NCBI RefSeq assembly: GCF_001542905.1 | Contig: NZ_LOAJ01000001.1 | Location: 1,302,001 to 1,366,000, forward strand | From: Halorubrum aethiopicum | Lineage (GTDB): Archaea > Halobacteriota > Halobacteria > Halobacteriales > Haloferacaceae | Length of the DNA stretch: 64,000 nt | Reading direction: 5' to 3' | Shown here: one piece after another, positions 8,827 to 17,533 of the stretch | Layout: each line of letters starts with the position of its first letter | How positions within the stretch are numbered: position 1 is the first letter of the stretch | Translations under genes and position numbers: made by a program | Notes under the pieces: model-generated | The model's database searches: none | What the model was told of the DNA's origin: nothing | Seen by the model: only the letters and a program-made list of their open reading frames with translations

Positions 8827-9777
8827 ATGGTTCTCGGCTCGCCCGTCACCGAACTCGGCCTCCTCCTCGTCGGCATCGGCCTGCTGTACGCCGGCGCGGA
8901 GCTCCTGGTGGCGGGCGCCCGCGACCTCGCGCTCGCGGTGGGGCTGAAGGCCTCGACGGTCGGCGTGACCGTCGTCGCGTTCGCGACGACCACGCCGGAG
9001 CTGTTCGTGTCGGTCCTCGGCGCGCTCACCGTCTCGACCGACATCGGGCTGGGCGCGATCGTCGGGTCGAACGTCGCCAACATCGGGCTCGTGTTGGGCG
9101 TCTCCGCGCTGATCCGCCCGCTCGGCGTCTCCGAGACGGTGTTCCGTCGAGACGTGCCGTTCATGGTCCTCGCCGCGCTGCTGCTCGTCGCACTGGGGTG
9201 GAACGGTCGGATCGGGCCCCTCGAGGGTGCCGTCCTCCTCGCGGCGCTCGTCGCGTTCACCCTGGTGGTGTTGCGTCGCGTCCGGCGGACCCAGGCGGGG
9301 ATCTCCGACGCGGAACGCGACGGGATGCCGGACGCGGAGGCGCGGGACGTCCTCGCCGTGGTCGCCGGGATCGCCGCGCTCGTCCTCGGCTCGCGCTGGC
9401 TGATCGACGGCGGCCGCGACCTGCTCGCCGCGGCCGGCTTCTCGGACCTCTTCATCGGCCTCACCGTGCTCGCGGTGGGCACCTCGCTGCCCGAACTCGC
9501 CGCGAGCGTCGTCGCCGCCGCGCGCGACGAGGCGAGCTTCAGCGTCGGCAACGTCGTCGGCTCGAACATCTACAACGTCCTGGCCGTGATCGGCCTGCTC
9601 GCGTTCGTCTCCCCGATCGACGTGAGCCCCGGCGTTCGGGCGTTCGAGTTCCCGGCGCTCCTCGCGTTCACGCTGCTCGTCGTCGGCCTGATGTACCGCG
9701 GCGACCGGCTCACCCGCGTCGACGGCGCGGTCCTCGTGGCCGCGTACGCTGGGTTCGTCTACCTGCTGTTGCCGTGA
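8827..9777 (+). CDS. Calcium/sodium antiporter (CaCA family, YrbG-like)
   Basis: A 316-residue membrane exchanger of the cytoplasmic membrane with about ten helices in two inverted halves. Each half has the alpha-repeat signature: ATTTPELFVSV...GAIVGSNVANIGLVLG in the first (about residues 56-90) and GTSLPELAASV...GNVVGSNIYNVLAVIG in the second (about 218-260). The conserved Glu in PELF and PELA and the Asn in GSN form the cation site in this family. The length is normal for prokaryotic CaCA proteins. Exchange of Ca2+ (or another divalent cation) for Na+ is known for the family; the precise ion here is inferred. Confidence 0.92.
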   Translation: MVLGSPVTELGLLLVGIGLLYAGAELLVAGARDLALAVGLKASTVGVTVVAFATTTPELFVSVLGALTVSTDIGLGAIVGSNVANIGLVLGVSALIRPLGVSETVFRRDVPFMVLAALLLVALGWNGRIGPLEGAVLLAALVAFTLVVLRRVRRTQAGISDAERDGMPDAEARDVLAVVAGIAALVLGSRWLIDGGRDLLAAAGFSDLFIGLTVLAVGTSLPELAASVVAAARDEASFSVGNVVGSNIYNVLAVIGLLAFVSPIDVSPGVRAFEFPALLAFTLLVVGLMYRGDRLTRVDGAVLVAAYAGFVYLLLP

Positions 9778-9850
9778 GATCCGTCGCCGCCGCGGATCCG
9801 CACCGACCGGAACCGACGGCTATTCGGTCGACGGCGACCCAGCCGGAGTC

Positions 9851-11347
9851 GTGATAGCGATCGTCGTCAGCCGGGCCGACAGCGCCTCCGTACACGTCGG
9901 CGAGCGGCTGCTCGAGGTCGGCGACTGGACGAGCCGCGAGGACGGGAGCCGCCCGGACGCCGCGGGCGGGGGAACCTACTACCGGACCGAGGGGTTCGAG
10001 CTCCGCGAGTTCGCCGACCTCCACATCGAGCTGTCGAACCCCGCGGCCGCCTTCGGCCGCGGGGACGGCGGGGGAGACGGCAGGGCCGAGGTCGACCGGG
10101 AGGACGGGATCGACGAGAACGACCGGGAGGACGGGAGCGACGAGCCGCGCGGGGGCGATCCTGATCTCCTCGTGTTCGTCTCGCGGCACTCGGGAAACAC
10201 CGGGCCGCTCCTCACCGCCCACGTCACCGGCAACTTCGGGCCGGCGGAGTACGGCGGGGAGCCGCGGACGCTCGCGCGGGCCGCGCCCGGCGCGGTCGAC
10301 CGCGTCGTCGACGCGATGGCGACCCACGCCCCGGAGGGGTACGACGTGGGCATCGAGTGTACCCACCACGGCCCGACCGACACCGCGGTCCCGTCGCTGT
10401 TCGCCGAGCTCGGCTCCGACGAGTCCGAGTGGAGCGACCCCGATGGTGCCCGCGCGGTCGCGAGGGCCGTCCTCGCGCTCCGGGGGACAGGCCCGAACCG
10501 GACCGGACCCGACGGTCGGAACCGCCACGTCGTCGGCTTCGGCGGCGGCCACTACGCCCCGCGGTTCACCCGCATCGTCCGCGAGACGGAGTGGGCGGTC
10601 GGGCACGTCGGGGCCGACTGGGCGCTCGGCGAGATGGGCGCGCCGGACGCGAACCGCGACGTGATCGAGGCGGCGTTCGAGCGGAGCCGCGCCGACCACG
10701 CCGTGATCGAGGGCGACCGCCCCACGCTCGCCGACGCGATCCGGGGCCTCGGCCACCGGGTCGTGAGCGAGACGTGGGTGCGCGAGGTCGGCGACCGCCC
10801 GCTCGACCTCGTCGACCACCTGGAGGCAGCGATCGAGTCGGTCGACGAGGGACTCCGGTTCGGGTCGGTCGTTCCCGAGGACGACGCGATCGACCGCGAC
10901 GATGAGGACATTCCCGCCGACCCCGCGGACACGGTGGTCGTCCGGGAGCTACCGGCCGACCTGCTGGCGCGGGCACAGGGGGTCGACGCCGCGGCTGCGC
11001 GCGCTGCCGTCGAGGTGAACGCGGTCGCGTTCGGGACCGAACAGGCGGGAACGCGCGCGGCCGGGAAGGCCGCCTTCGCGGCCGACGGGGCGAGCCCCGG
11101 CCACGCGGACCTCGTCGCCGACCTCGCGGCCGTCCTCGAGGCCGGCTACGAGGAGGTCGTCGTCGAGGGGGACGCCGTCGTCGCCCGCGAGACCGCCTTC
11201 GACCCGGCGCTGGCGGCCGATCTGGGCGTGCCGGAGGGTCCGGCGTTCGGTCGGCTCGCGTCCGGCGAGCCGGTCGAGGTCGACGGCGAGACGATCGATC
11301 CGGAGGCGGTCTCGACGCGCTCGGAGGAGCGGTTCCCGATCGAGTGA
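9851..11347 (+). CDS. dtdA: D-aminoacyl-tRNA deacylase (DTD2/GEK1 type)
   Basis: This enzyme hydrolyses D-amino acids wrongly attached to tRNA, recycling the tRNA. The 498-residue protein begins MIAIVVSRADSAS from a GTG codon, the usual archaeal DTD2 start. Motifs seen: LLVFVSRHSGN-type segment, ECTHHGPTDTAVPSLFAELG (about residues 171-190) and GGGHYAPRFTRIV (about 232-245), the His-rich motifs typical of the GEK1 fold. The C-terminal 100 residues are the extra domain often found in haloarchaeal members. An acidic spacer (about residues 72-100, rich in Asp, Glu and Gly) is inserted in the first third. It stands just upstream of ftsZ1 but the 115-bp gap contains a separate promoter. Confidence 0.93.
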   Translation: MIAIVVSRADSASVHVGERLLEVGDWTSREDGSRPDAAGGGTYYRTEGFELREFADLHIELSNPAAAFGRGDGGGDGRAEVDREDGIDENDREDGSDEPRGGDPDLLVFVSRHSGNTGPLLTAHVTGNFGPAEYGGEPRTLARAAPGAVDRVVDAMATHAPEGYDVGIECTHHGPTDTAVPSLFAELGSDESEWSDPDGARAVARAVLALRGTGPNRTGPDGRNRHVVGFGGGHYAPRFTRIVRETEWAVGHVGADWALGEMGAPDANRDVIEAAFERSRADHAVIEGDRPTLADAIRGLGHRVVSETWVREVGDRPLDLVDHLEAAIESVDEGLRFGSVVPEDDAIDRDDEDIPADPADTVVVRELPADLLARAQGVDAAAARAAVEVNAVAFGTEQAGTRAAGKAAFAADGASPGHADLVADLAAVLEAGYEEVVVEGDAVVARETAFDPALAADLGVPEGPAFGRLASGEPVEVDGETIDPEAVSTRSEERFPIE

Positions 11348-11428
11348 GCGGTTACCGGCGTGAACGGCCCCTTCGAACCGACTGCGGGGGCCTCCCGGCG
11401 TCTGACGCGAGTCGGACGATCGGGCAAG

Positions 11429-11436
11429 AATAAATA
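11429..11436 (+). promoter_or_regulatory. TATA element of ftsZ1
   Basis: The A/T-rich stretch aataaata stands out in very GC-rich DNA 27-34 bp before the ftsZ1 ATG at 11463. That is the spacing expected of an archaeal TATA box for a leaderless or nearly leaderless transcript. Confidence 0.6.
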
Positions 11437-11462
11437 CGTCGGGGTCGCAACGGCACCATATA

Positions 11463-12617
11463 ATGGACTCCATCGTTGAGGACGCCATCGACGAAGCCGA
11501 GGAATCCCCGGCGGACGGCTCCGGGGGTCCCGGCGACCCCGCACAGGACGGACACGCCGGCGCGGCCCCCCAGACCGGCACCATGACCGACGACGAGCTG
11601 GAGGACGTTCTCCAGGACCTCCAGACCAACATCACCGTCGTCGGCTGCGGCGGCGCGGGCGGCAACACGGTCAACCGGATGACCGAGGAGGGGATCCACG
11701 GCGCGAAGCTCGTCGCGGCCAACACCGACGTCCAACACCTCGTCAACATCGAGGCCGACACCAAGATCCTGATGGGCCAACAGAAGACGCAGGGTCGCGG
11801 CGCGGGCTCGCTCCCGCAGGTCGGCGAGGAGGCCGCCATCGAGTCCCAAGAGGAGATCTCCGACGCCATCGACGGCTCCGACATGGTGTTCGTCACCGCC
11901 GGGCTCGGCGGGGGAACCGGAACGGGCTCCGCCCCGGTCGTCGCGAAGGCCGCCCGCGACTCCGGCGCGCTCACCATCGCCATCGTCACGACCCCGTTCA
12001 CCGCCGAGGGCGAGGTGCGACGGACGAACGCGGAGGCCGGCCTCGAGCGCCTCCGCGACGTGAGCGACACCGTGATCGTCGTCCCCAACGATCGCCTGCT
12101 CGACGCGGTCGGGAAGCTCCCGGTCCGGCAGGCGTTCAAGGTGTCCGACGAGGTGCTGATGCGCTCGGTGAAGGGGATCACGGAGCTGATCACCAAACCC
12201 GGCCTCGTCAACCTCGACTTCGCCGACGTCCGCACCGTGATGGAGAAGGGCGGCGTCGCGATGATCGGGCTCGGCGAGTCCGACTCCGAGTCGAAGGCGC
12301 AGGACTCGGTGAAATCGGCGCTCCGCTCGCCGCTGCTCGACGTCGACATCTCCGGAGCGAACTCCGCGCTCGTGAACGTCACCGGCGGACAGGACATGTC
12401 CATCGAGGAGGCCGAGGGCGTCGTCGAGGAGATCTACGACCGGATCGACCCCGACGCCCGGATCATCTGGGGGACCTCCGTCGACGAGGACCTCGAGGGC
12501 GAGATGCGGACGATGATCGTCGTCACGGGCGTCGAGTCGCCGCAGATCTACGGCCAGAACGACGGCGACGCCGAACAGGTCGCCGCCGAGATGGAGGACA
12601 TCGACTACGTCGAGTGA
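11463..12617 (+). CDS. ftsZ1: Cell division GTPase FtsZ1
   Basis: A tubulin-like GTPase that assembles at the division plane; haloarchaea carry FtsZ1 and FtsZ2 with distinct roles. The 384-residue product starts [14 protein letters not shown], an N-terminal extension characteristic of haloarchaeal FtsZ1. It holds the P-loop-like [13 protein letters not shown] (about residues 60-72), the tubulin signature [13 protein letters not shown] (about 149-161), and a T7-loop region [11 protein letters not shown] (about 250). The C-terminal tail after residue 360 is acidic and lacks an obvious bacterial-type conserved peptide. The order ftsZ1 - small membrane protein - secE - nusG is a conserved haloarchaeal arrangement and supports the assignment to FtsZ1. 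Confidence 0.95.
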   Translation: MDSIVEDAIDEAEESPADGSGGPGDPAQDGHAGAAPQTGTMTDDELEDVLQDLQTNITVVGCGGAGGNTVNRMTEEGIHGAKLVAANTDVQHLVNIEADTKILMGQQKTQGRGAGSLPQVGEEAAIESQEEISDAIDGSDMVFVTAGLGGGTGTGSAPVVAKAARDSGALTIAIVTTPFTAEGEVRRTNAEAGLERLRDVSDTVIVVPNDRLLDAVGKLPVRQAFKVSDEVLMRSVKGITELITKPGLVNLDFADVRTVMEKGGVAMIGLGESDSESKAQDSVKSALRSPLLDVDISGANSALVNVTGGQDMSIEEAEGVVEEIYDRIDPDARIIWGTSVDEDLEGEMRTMIVVTGVESPQIYGQNDGDAEQVAAEMEDIDYVE

Positions 12618-12710
12618 CCGGTCGGCCGTAGGATCGCGGCTGCTCTCACCCCCCGCGGAACCGTATCGCCCCCCGTCTCGCCGGACCGTACCGCTCCCCG
12701 CCCTCACACG

Positions 12711-12983
12711 ATGTCACGCCCGTCCCTCCTCGGCGATTCCGACGACTCCCCGTCCGTCGACGAGCCGCGGCTGGAGACGGACCGCGGCCTGCCGGGGTTC
12801 GTCGACGCCTCGCTTCTCGCGTTCGTCGCGACCCTCCTCGCGCTCGTCGTTCTCGGCGCGGTGACCGGCGACCCGGTCACCTGGAACGACGCGCCAGGGG
12901 CCCTCTCGAACGCCCTGACGGCGGCCGGCGTCGTCGGCGGGGTTCGGTGGGTCGCGGAGCGAGGAGACGGCGAGCGTGGGTGA
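12711..12983 (+). CDS. Small membrane protein of unknown function
   Basis: A 90-residue protein with an acidic, Ser/Pro-rich N-terminus (residues 1-30) followed by a strong hydrophobic helix (about 36-58) and a weaker one (about 66-82). It sits between ftsZ1 and secE on the same strand, 93 bp after ftsZ1 and 64 bp before secE. A hypothetical protein at this place is usual in haloarchaea. No motif is recognised. The position suggests, without proof, some link with division or secretion. Confidence 0.7.
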   Translation: MSRPSLLGDSDDSPSVDEPRLETDRGLPGFVDASLLAFVATLLALVVLGAVTGDPVTWNDAPGALSNALTAAGVVGGVRWVAERGDGERG

Positions 12984-13047
12984 GGTCGGTCGCCCGGCGG
13001 CTCGCATCAAAAGGTAAAAACCGTCCCGTCACGAACTCGCTCGTAAC

Positions 13048-13224
13048 ATGGACGTCCCGTACGACCTCAACAGCTATATCCGCGTGTTGAAGCTGGCGAG
13101 CACGCCGAGCACCGACGAGTTCCTCCAGGTGTCGAAGATCGCCGGTGCCGGGATCCTGCTCATCGGCTTCCTCGGCTTCCTGATGTTCGCGATCATGAGC
13201 CTCCTGCCGGGGGTCGGCGCGTAA
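13048..13224 (+). CDS. secE: Preprotein translocase subunit SecE (Sec61-gamma)
   Basis: Subunit of the SecYEbeta protein-conducting channel in the cytoplasmic membrane. The 58-residue product (starts [17 protein letters not shown]) has a short amphipathic N-terminal helix, the segment [19 protein letters not shown] that matches the conserved SecE/Sss1 hinge, and one C-terminal membrane helix, the normal archaeal single-span form. The stop TAA overlaps the ATG of nusG by one base (TAATG), so the two are translationally coupled, a widespread archaeal secE-nusG arrangement. A TATA-like run (ggtaaaaacc, near 13014-13023) precedes it. Confidence 0.93.
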   Translation: MDVPYDLNSYIRVLKLASTPSTDEFLQVSKIAGAGILLIGFLGFLMFAIMSLLPGVGA

Positions 13225-13676
13225 TGCCGATCTTCTCGGTCAAGACGACCGCCCGCCAGGAGCGGACCGTCGCGGACATGCTCGCCGAAAAGGAGATGCC
13301 GGAGATCCAGGCCGTCATCGCCCCCGACCAGCTCACGAGCTACGTGATGGTCGAGGCCTCGGACGGCAGCGTCTTCGCCCGGATCCTCGACGAGATCCCG
13401 CACGCCCGCGGCGTCATCCAGGGCTCCGACGGCCCCGCCGAGAGCCCCTTCTCGGAGGTCGAACACTTCCTCTCGCCGACCCCCGACGTGGAGGGGATCG
13501 CCGAGGGCGACATCGTCGAACTCATCGCCGGCCCGTTCAAGGGCGAGAAGGCCCGCGTCCAGCGCATCGACGAGGGGAAAGACCAGGTGACCGTCGAGCT
13601 GTACGAGGCGACCGTCCCCATCCCGGTCACGGTCCGCGGCGACCAGATCCGCGTGCTCGACAGCGAGGAGCGATAG
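13224..13676 (+). CDS. nusG: Transcription elongation factor Spt5 (NusG)
   Basis: Spt5/NusG binds the RNA polymerase clamp and keeps it processive. The 150-residue protein has an NGN domain (about residues 1-90, starting [20 protein letters not shown]) and a C-terminal KOW domain (EGDIVELIAGPFKGEKARVQRID, about 93-116). The length equals that of other archaeal Spt5 proteins. The ATG overlaps the secE stop by one base, implying co-translation. Confidence 0.95.
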   Translation: MPIFSVKTTARQERTVADMLAEKEMPEIQAVIAPDQLTSYVMVEASDGSVFARILDEIPHARGVIQGSDGPAESPFSEVEHFLSPTPDVEGIAEGDIVELIAGPFKGEKARVQRIDEGKDQVTVELYEATVPIPVTVRGDQIRVLDSEER

Positions 13677-13722
13677 CTCGGCACACCGGCGGCGTAACGC
13701 GGATCGCCGACAACGACAAGGG

Positions 13723-13729
13723 CTTTATT
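13723..13729 (+). promoter_or_regulatory. TATA element of artA
   Basis: ctttatt lies 24-30 bp ahead of the artA ATG (13753), in the position expected for a leaderless archaeal transcript; the surroundings are GC-rich. Confidence 0.5.
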
Positions 13730-13752
13730 CGACGACCTCCGACCCTCTCTAC

Positions 13753-14715
13753 ATGTTCGGTTCCGGCGTCCCCGCGATACTGAGCGTGGTCCCCGACACG
13801 TTCACGTTCGCGTGGATCGTCGCGATCCTCTTCGCGGCCGCCTGGCTGCTCGACGCCCGCGGGTACGCGGCGGGACGGGCGCTCGCGGCGGGCACGTGGG
13901 GACTGTTCGGGCTGTTCTGGTTGACGACGGTGCCGTACTTCGCGTTCGAACACCAGAGCTACGTCGAGTCGATCCTCGCGCTCGTCGGCGTCCCCGCCTG
14001 TCTCTACGTCGGCTACCTGCTGTACGACGGGCGGGCGTCGCTCTTCACGCTCACCCGGGCGGTCTCGATCATGCTGTTCATCTACCTGCCGTTCGAGACG
14101 ATCCCGGCGTTCACGCTCGCCGGCGTGGCGGTCCCGGAGCCCCGGCGGATCCTCATCGAGATCGTCGCGAACCACACCGGCGCGATGATCGACCTCCTCG
14201 GGTACGCCCCCGAGCGCGTGACGAGCTACGAGGGGTACGACGCCGCCTTCGGGTGGACGCTCGCGGACGGCCACCGCATGCGGATCAACGTCGTGTTGGC
14301 GTGTACGGGCCTCGGCAGCATGGCGATCTTCGGCGGGCTCGTCGCCGCCGTGGAGGGGCCGCTCGACCGGAAGATCCGGGCGCTCGTGGTCTCCATCCCG
14401 CTCATCTACGTGCTCAACATCCTCCGGACGACGTTCATCACGATCGTCGCCGGCAACCAGTACATGCAGTGGCAGCCGGAGCTGGTGTTGGCGATGTTCG
14501 GCGCGAGCAACCCCTATCGCGTCTCGTTTCTGGTCTCCGACCGGATCATCAGCCAGCTGCTCGCGGTCGTCGCGCTGATCGGGATCACCTACCTCGTCGC
14601 CAGACAGCTCCCGGAGCTCGTCGTCATCCTCGAGGACGTGCTCTACGTGCTCACCGGCGAGGAACACGACCTCACGGAGGCGCTCGACCTCCCGCGGGAG
14701 CCGACGAACCGGTGA
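13753..14715 (+). CDS. artA: Archaeosortase A
   Basis: ArtA is a membrane transpeptidase-like enzyme that removes the C-terminal helix of PGF-CTERM proteins such as the S-layer glycoprotein and couples lipid attachment. The 320-residue protein has about eight membrane helices. The catalytic Cys is Cys184 in VLACTGLGSMAIFGG, followed by Arg225 in NILRTTFIT and Arg264 in SDRIIS. The Cys-Arg-Arg spacing (41 and 39 residues) agrees with what I recall of the essential residues of Haloferax ArtA. A plausible substrate is in this window: the S-layer protein at 48860-51868 ends with TPGFGALVALVALI plus an RRRD tail. Confidence 0.93.
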   Translation: MFGSGVPAILSVVPDTFTFAWIVAILFAAAWLLDARGYAAGRALAAGTWGLFGLFWLTTVPYFAFEHQSYVESILALVGVPACLYVGYLLYDGRASLFTLTRAVSIMLFIYLPFETIPAFTLAGVAVPEPRRILIEIVANHTGAMIDLLGYAPERVTSYEGYDAAFGWTLADGHRMRINVVLACTGLGSMAIFGGLVAAVEGPLDRKIRALVVSIPLIYVLNILRTTFITIVAGNQYMQWQPELVLAMFGASNPYRVSFLVSDRIISQLLAVVALIGITYLVARQLPELVVILEDVLYVLTGEEHDLTEALDLPREPTNR

Positions 14716-14752
14716 CCCCGGAGGTGACGAGGGATGCGACCCGCTCGCGATG

Positions 14753-14815
14753 ATTTCGGCGATTTCGACGGTTTCGGCGATTTCGGCGATCTCGGCGATT
14801 CCGACGGTTTCGACC
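14753..14815. repeat. Short tandem repeat, 9-bp unit ttcggcgat
   Basis: About seven imperfect copies of a 9-bp unit (ttcggcgat and variants such as ttcgacggt) fill the gap between artA and the DUF4010 gene. They form an open frame on both strands (Ile-Ser-Ala-type repeats on plus) but out of frame with the downstream gene. I read them as a simple-sequence repeat, not protein. Confidence 0.7.
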
Positions 14816-14828
14816 GGGGTGACCGGCC

Positions 14829-16118
14829 GTGACGGGCGGCGCGGTCGCCTCGACCCTCGCCACGGTCGCCTCGACCGTCGGCGTCGACCCCCTGATCTAC
14901 CTGGAGACGAACGTCGCCAAGCTGGTGTTGGCGACGCTCCTGGGGATGTTCCTCGGACTCGAACGGGAGTGGTCACAGAAGTCGGCGGGGATCCGGACGT
15001 TCGCGCTCGTCAGCCTCGTCGCGGCGGTGTTCTCGGTCGCCGACGAGCCAGGACTGCTCGTCGTCGGCGGCGCGTTGATCGTCGCCAGCGCGGTGCTTCT
15101 GGCGGTCCGGAGCTTCGTCGAGCCGGACGTCGACGGCCTCTCGCTCACCACCTCCGTCTCGATGCTCGTCGCCTACGGGGTCGGCGTGCTCGTCGCGGCG
15201 AGCCTCTTCTTAGAGGCGGTGACGGTGGCGGTGCTCTCCTCGTTCCTGCTCGTGTTGAAACGCGAGCTCCACCAGTTCGCGTGGGAGCTCTCCCGCGAGG
15301 AGGTGCGCAGCGCCGTCGAGTTCACCATCCTCGCGTTCGTCGTCTTCCCGATCCTCCCCGCCGAGACGGTCGACCCGTGGGGGGCGGTCCAGCCGCGGCT
15401 GGTCTGGTCGCTCGTCGTCGCGATAAGCGCGATCGGCTTCGTCAACTACGTGCTCGTCAAGAGGTACCAGGGCCGCGGCTACGCCGTCACGGGCTTTTTC
15501 GGCGGGCTCGTGAACTCCACCGCGGTCGTCGCCGAGATGGCCAAACGCGCCGCCGGGCGGACGGACCTGCTCGACATCGCCGTCGGCTCGATCCTGCTCG
15601 CGAACGCGGCGATGGCGCTGCGGAACGCGGCGCTCGTCGTCGTCTTCGTCCCCGAGGCGGCGCTCGCCGTCGGCGCGCCCCTCGGCGCGATCACGGTCGC
15701 GGGGGTCGCGCTCGCGCTCTGGCGGAGCGACTGGCGGACCGGCGTGGAGGCGGAGCTCACCTCCCCGTTCAGCATGCGGAACGCGCTCTCCTTCGGCGGG
15801 CTGTTCCTCCTCGTGCTGCTCGTCTCCGCCGGGGCCGAGCGGGCGTTCGGCGCGACCGGCTTCGTCGCCACCGCCTTCCTCGCGGGGCTCGTCTCCTCGG
15901 GAACGGCGACGACGACCGCGGTCTCGCTCCTGGGCACCGGGCAGGTCACGGTCGACACCGCGGTCGCGGGGATCGTCGCCGGCACGGTCTCGAGCATCCT
16001 CGTGAAGACCGCCTTCGCCGCGAGCGTCGGTCGCGACCTCGTCCGCCCGGTGTTGATCTGGAACCTCGTGCTCATCGCCGTCGGGCTGGCGGTCGGCGTG
16101 CCGCTGCTGCTGTTTTGA
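14829..16118 (+). CDS. MgtC/SapB and DUF4010 family membrane protein
   Basis: A 429-residue protein with about 12-13 hydrophobic segments, starting with GTG. The N-terminal third (LATLLGMFLGLEREWSQKSAGIRTFALVSLVAAV, about residues 37-70) is the MgtC/SapB signature: a Gly-rich helix followed by an Arg-Glu motif and IRTF. The rest matches the DUF4010 C-terminal part, with NSTAVVAEMAKRA and FLAGLVSSGTATTTAVSLL as conserved polar sites in helices. Members of this group are membrane proteins of uncertain function, sometimes linked to Mg2+ homeostasis. It follows artA on the same strand after a simple repeat. Confidence 0.85.
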   Translation: MTGGAVASTLATVASTVGVDPLIYLETNVAKLVLATLLGMFLGLEREWSQKSAGIRTFALVSLVAAVFSVADEPGLLVVGGALIVASAVLLAVRSFVEPDVDGLSLTTSVSMLVAYGVGVLVAASLFLEAVTVAVLSSFLLVLKRELHQFAWELSREEVRSAVEFTILAFVVFPILPAETVDPWGAVQPRLVWSLVVAISAIGFVNYVLVKRYQGRGYAVTGFFGGLVNSTAVVAEMAKRAAGRTDLLDIAVGSILLANAAMALRNAALVVVFVPEAALAVGAPLGAITVAGVALALWRSDWRTGVEAELTSPFSMRNALSFGGLFLLVLLVSAGAERAFGATGFVATAFLAGLVSSGTATTTAVSLLGTGQVTVDTAVAGIVAGTVSSILVKTAFAASVGRDLVRPVLIWNLVLIAVGLAVGVPLLLF

Positions 16119-16251
16119 GCGGAGCGAGGCGGAAGGGGTTCGGTCGAACCCACTTTCGTACGCTCGTTGCGCCACGAGACGGTCGCTAGAATTCGGTTGC
16201 TAGTAGAGTGGGTGTTACAGGTGGTCTTACTCTGACAGAAACGCGACCGTT

Positions 16252-16511
16252 GCTGGCGCGGTGAACACCGCCAAAGCCCCAGTCGCGAGGGCTCGGAGGC
16301 CTTGCTGTGCTCCTCGCTCGCTTCGCTCGCTGCGGTGCTTACGTCGCCGAGCGTCGCCCTCGCGACTGCCCCTTTGAGTCCCCCCGCTCCCCACAGCCCC
16401 GCACCTCACACCTCCCCAGCCTCGCGGCTCGCTCCGCTCGCCGCGTCCCTCGCGTTCCGGTCGCGGGCCTCCGGCCCGCTCCCGGGCGCGCCACCGCTCC
16501 GGCGGTCGCTC
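16252..16511. repeat. Dispersed non-coding hairpin repeat, copy B
   Basis: This copy occupies most of the 483-bp gap between the DUF4010 gene and the CBS gene. It repeats the 5' module of copy A (gcggtgaacaccgccaaag, 16259-16277) and the core block gcacctcacacctccccagc (near 16401). Between the two is an extra section bounded by a perfect 13-bp inverted repeat (CAGTCGCGAGGGC at 16280-16292, complement at 16356-16368). The core block is followed by a hairpin with 7-bp arms (GCGGGCC/GGCCCGC, 16463-16479) and gcgcgccaccg. The flanks 16119-16251 and 16512-16601 hold nothing I can name. Confidence 0.7.
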
Positions 16512-16601
16512 GTTGCTTCGACTTTACTGACCGAACCGCGAGGGGAACCGACGCCGCTGGCGTGTTCGAAGCGGGCGGAACCGGGCATCGCGCCCTCGCT
16601 T

Positions 16602-16976
16602 TTACGAGAGGTGCGCGGTCACGTCGGTCGAGGAGATCATCCCGACGTAGTCGTCGTCGACCACCGGGAGGTGTTTCACGCCGTACATCGTCATCATGGC
16701 GGCGACCTCCTCCATCAGCAGGTCCGGGGTGACGGTCTCGACGTCCTCCGTCATGACGTCGCGGACGAGCGTCTCCTCCGTGTCGAGCCCGTCGGCGACC
16801 GCGCCGACGATGTCGCTCTGGGTGACGATACAGCCGCTGCCGGCGGTGACGACGAGCGCGCTGATGTCCTTCTCGCGCATGCGACGGGCGGCGTCGCGGA
16901 TCGGCTCGTCGCCGCCGATCGTCTCCAGCGGCGTCGACATGACCTCGCTGACTCGGGTGCGATCGTGTAAGTCCAT
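16602..16976 (-). CDS. Two-CBS-domain protein
   Basis: A 124-residue protein made of two CBS modules: DRTRVSEVMSTPLETIGG...DISALVVTAGSGCIVTQSDIVG (about 5-62) and VRDVMTEDVETVTPD...VKHLPVVDDDYVGMISSTDV (about 70-122). CBS pairs bind adenosine-type ligands such as AMP, ATP or SAM and act as regulatory sensors. ATG at 16974-16976 was chosen because the frame upstream has no CBS-like sequence. Another CBS-pair gene lies 65 bp upstream on the same strand (17042-17425), so the two probably arose by duplication and may be co-transcribed. No fused effector domain is present. Confidence 0.88.
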   Translation of the reverse strand: MDLHDRTRVSEVMSTPLETIGGDEPIRDAARRMREKDISALVVTAGSGCIVTQSDIVGAVADGLDTEETLVRDVMTEDVETVTPDLLMEEVAAMMTMYGVKHLPVVDDDYVGMISSTDVTAHLS

Positions 16977-17041
16977 ACCACACCTCGTCCGTGGGACGTG
17001 TTGGGTCTTCCGGATGGCGCAAGGGGGCGCTCCTCGGAAGA

Positions 17042-17425
17042 CTACCGGCCGGCGAGGTGTTTCGTGAGGTCGGTCGTCGACAGCATTCCGACGACGACGC
17101 CGTCCTCGTCGGTCACCGGGAGGTGGCTGTACTCGCCGTCCGCGAGGTCGGCGAGCGCCTCGACCGAGTCGTCCTCGGACGCGGTGACGACGTCGGCGGT
17201 CATACACTCGCCGACGAGCGTCTCGTCGTGCGGGTCGTTCTCGCGGACGAGCCGAACGAAGTCCCACCCGGTGAGCAGTCCCTCGAGACGGCCGGCCTCG
17301 TCGACGACGAGGATCGAGTTCACGCCCGTCTCCAGCATTCGTTCGGCCGCCTCCGCCGCGGTGGCGTCGGCGGCGACCGTCACGAGCTCCGTCGACATGA
17401 GCCGACCGACGGGTACGTCAGTCAT
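17042..17425 (-). CDS. Two-CBS-domain protein
   Basis: A 127-residue protein with two CBS modules: VGRLMSTELVTVAADAT...VNSILVVDEAGRLEGLLTGWDFVR (about 6-60) and VGECMTADVVTASEDD...YSHLPVTDEDGVVVGMLSTTDLTKHL (about 71-124). It resembles its downstream neighbour (16602-16976) in length and architecture but is clearly diverged. Ligand and partner cannot be told from the sequence; adenosine-nucleotide sensing is the family's usual role. Confidence 0.88.
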   Translation of the reverse strand: MTDVPVGRLMSTELVTVAADATAAEAAERMLETGVNSILVVDEAGRLEGLLTGWDFVRLVRENDPHDETLVGECMTADVVTASEDDSVEALADLADGEYSHLPVTDEDGVVVGMLSTTDLTKHLAGR

Positions 17426-17533
17426 GTTCCACGTCGACGAGGGCCACCATCATTAATCGTGAGGGTCGGCGGGCCGTTCCGGCTCACTCCTCGGGAGGAC
17501 TCATTCCTCGGGGGACTTACTCCTCGGGAGGAT

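Noticed and set aside
14753-14815. Possible CRISPR-like or protein-coding repeat
   Set aside because: The units are contiguous with no spacers and the frame does not run in phase into the next gene, so it is a simple repeat.
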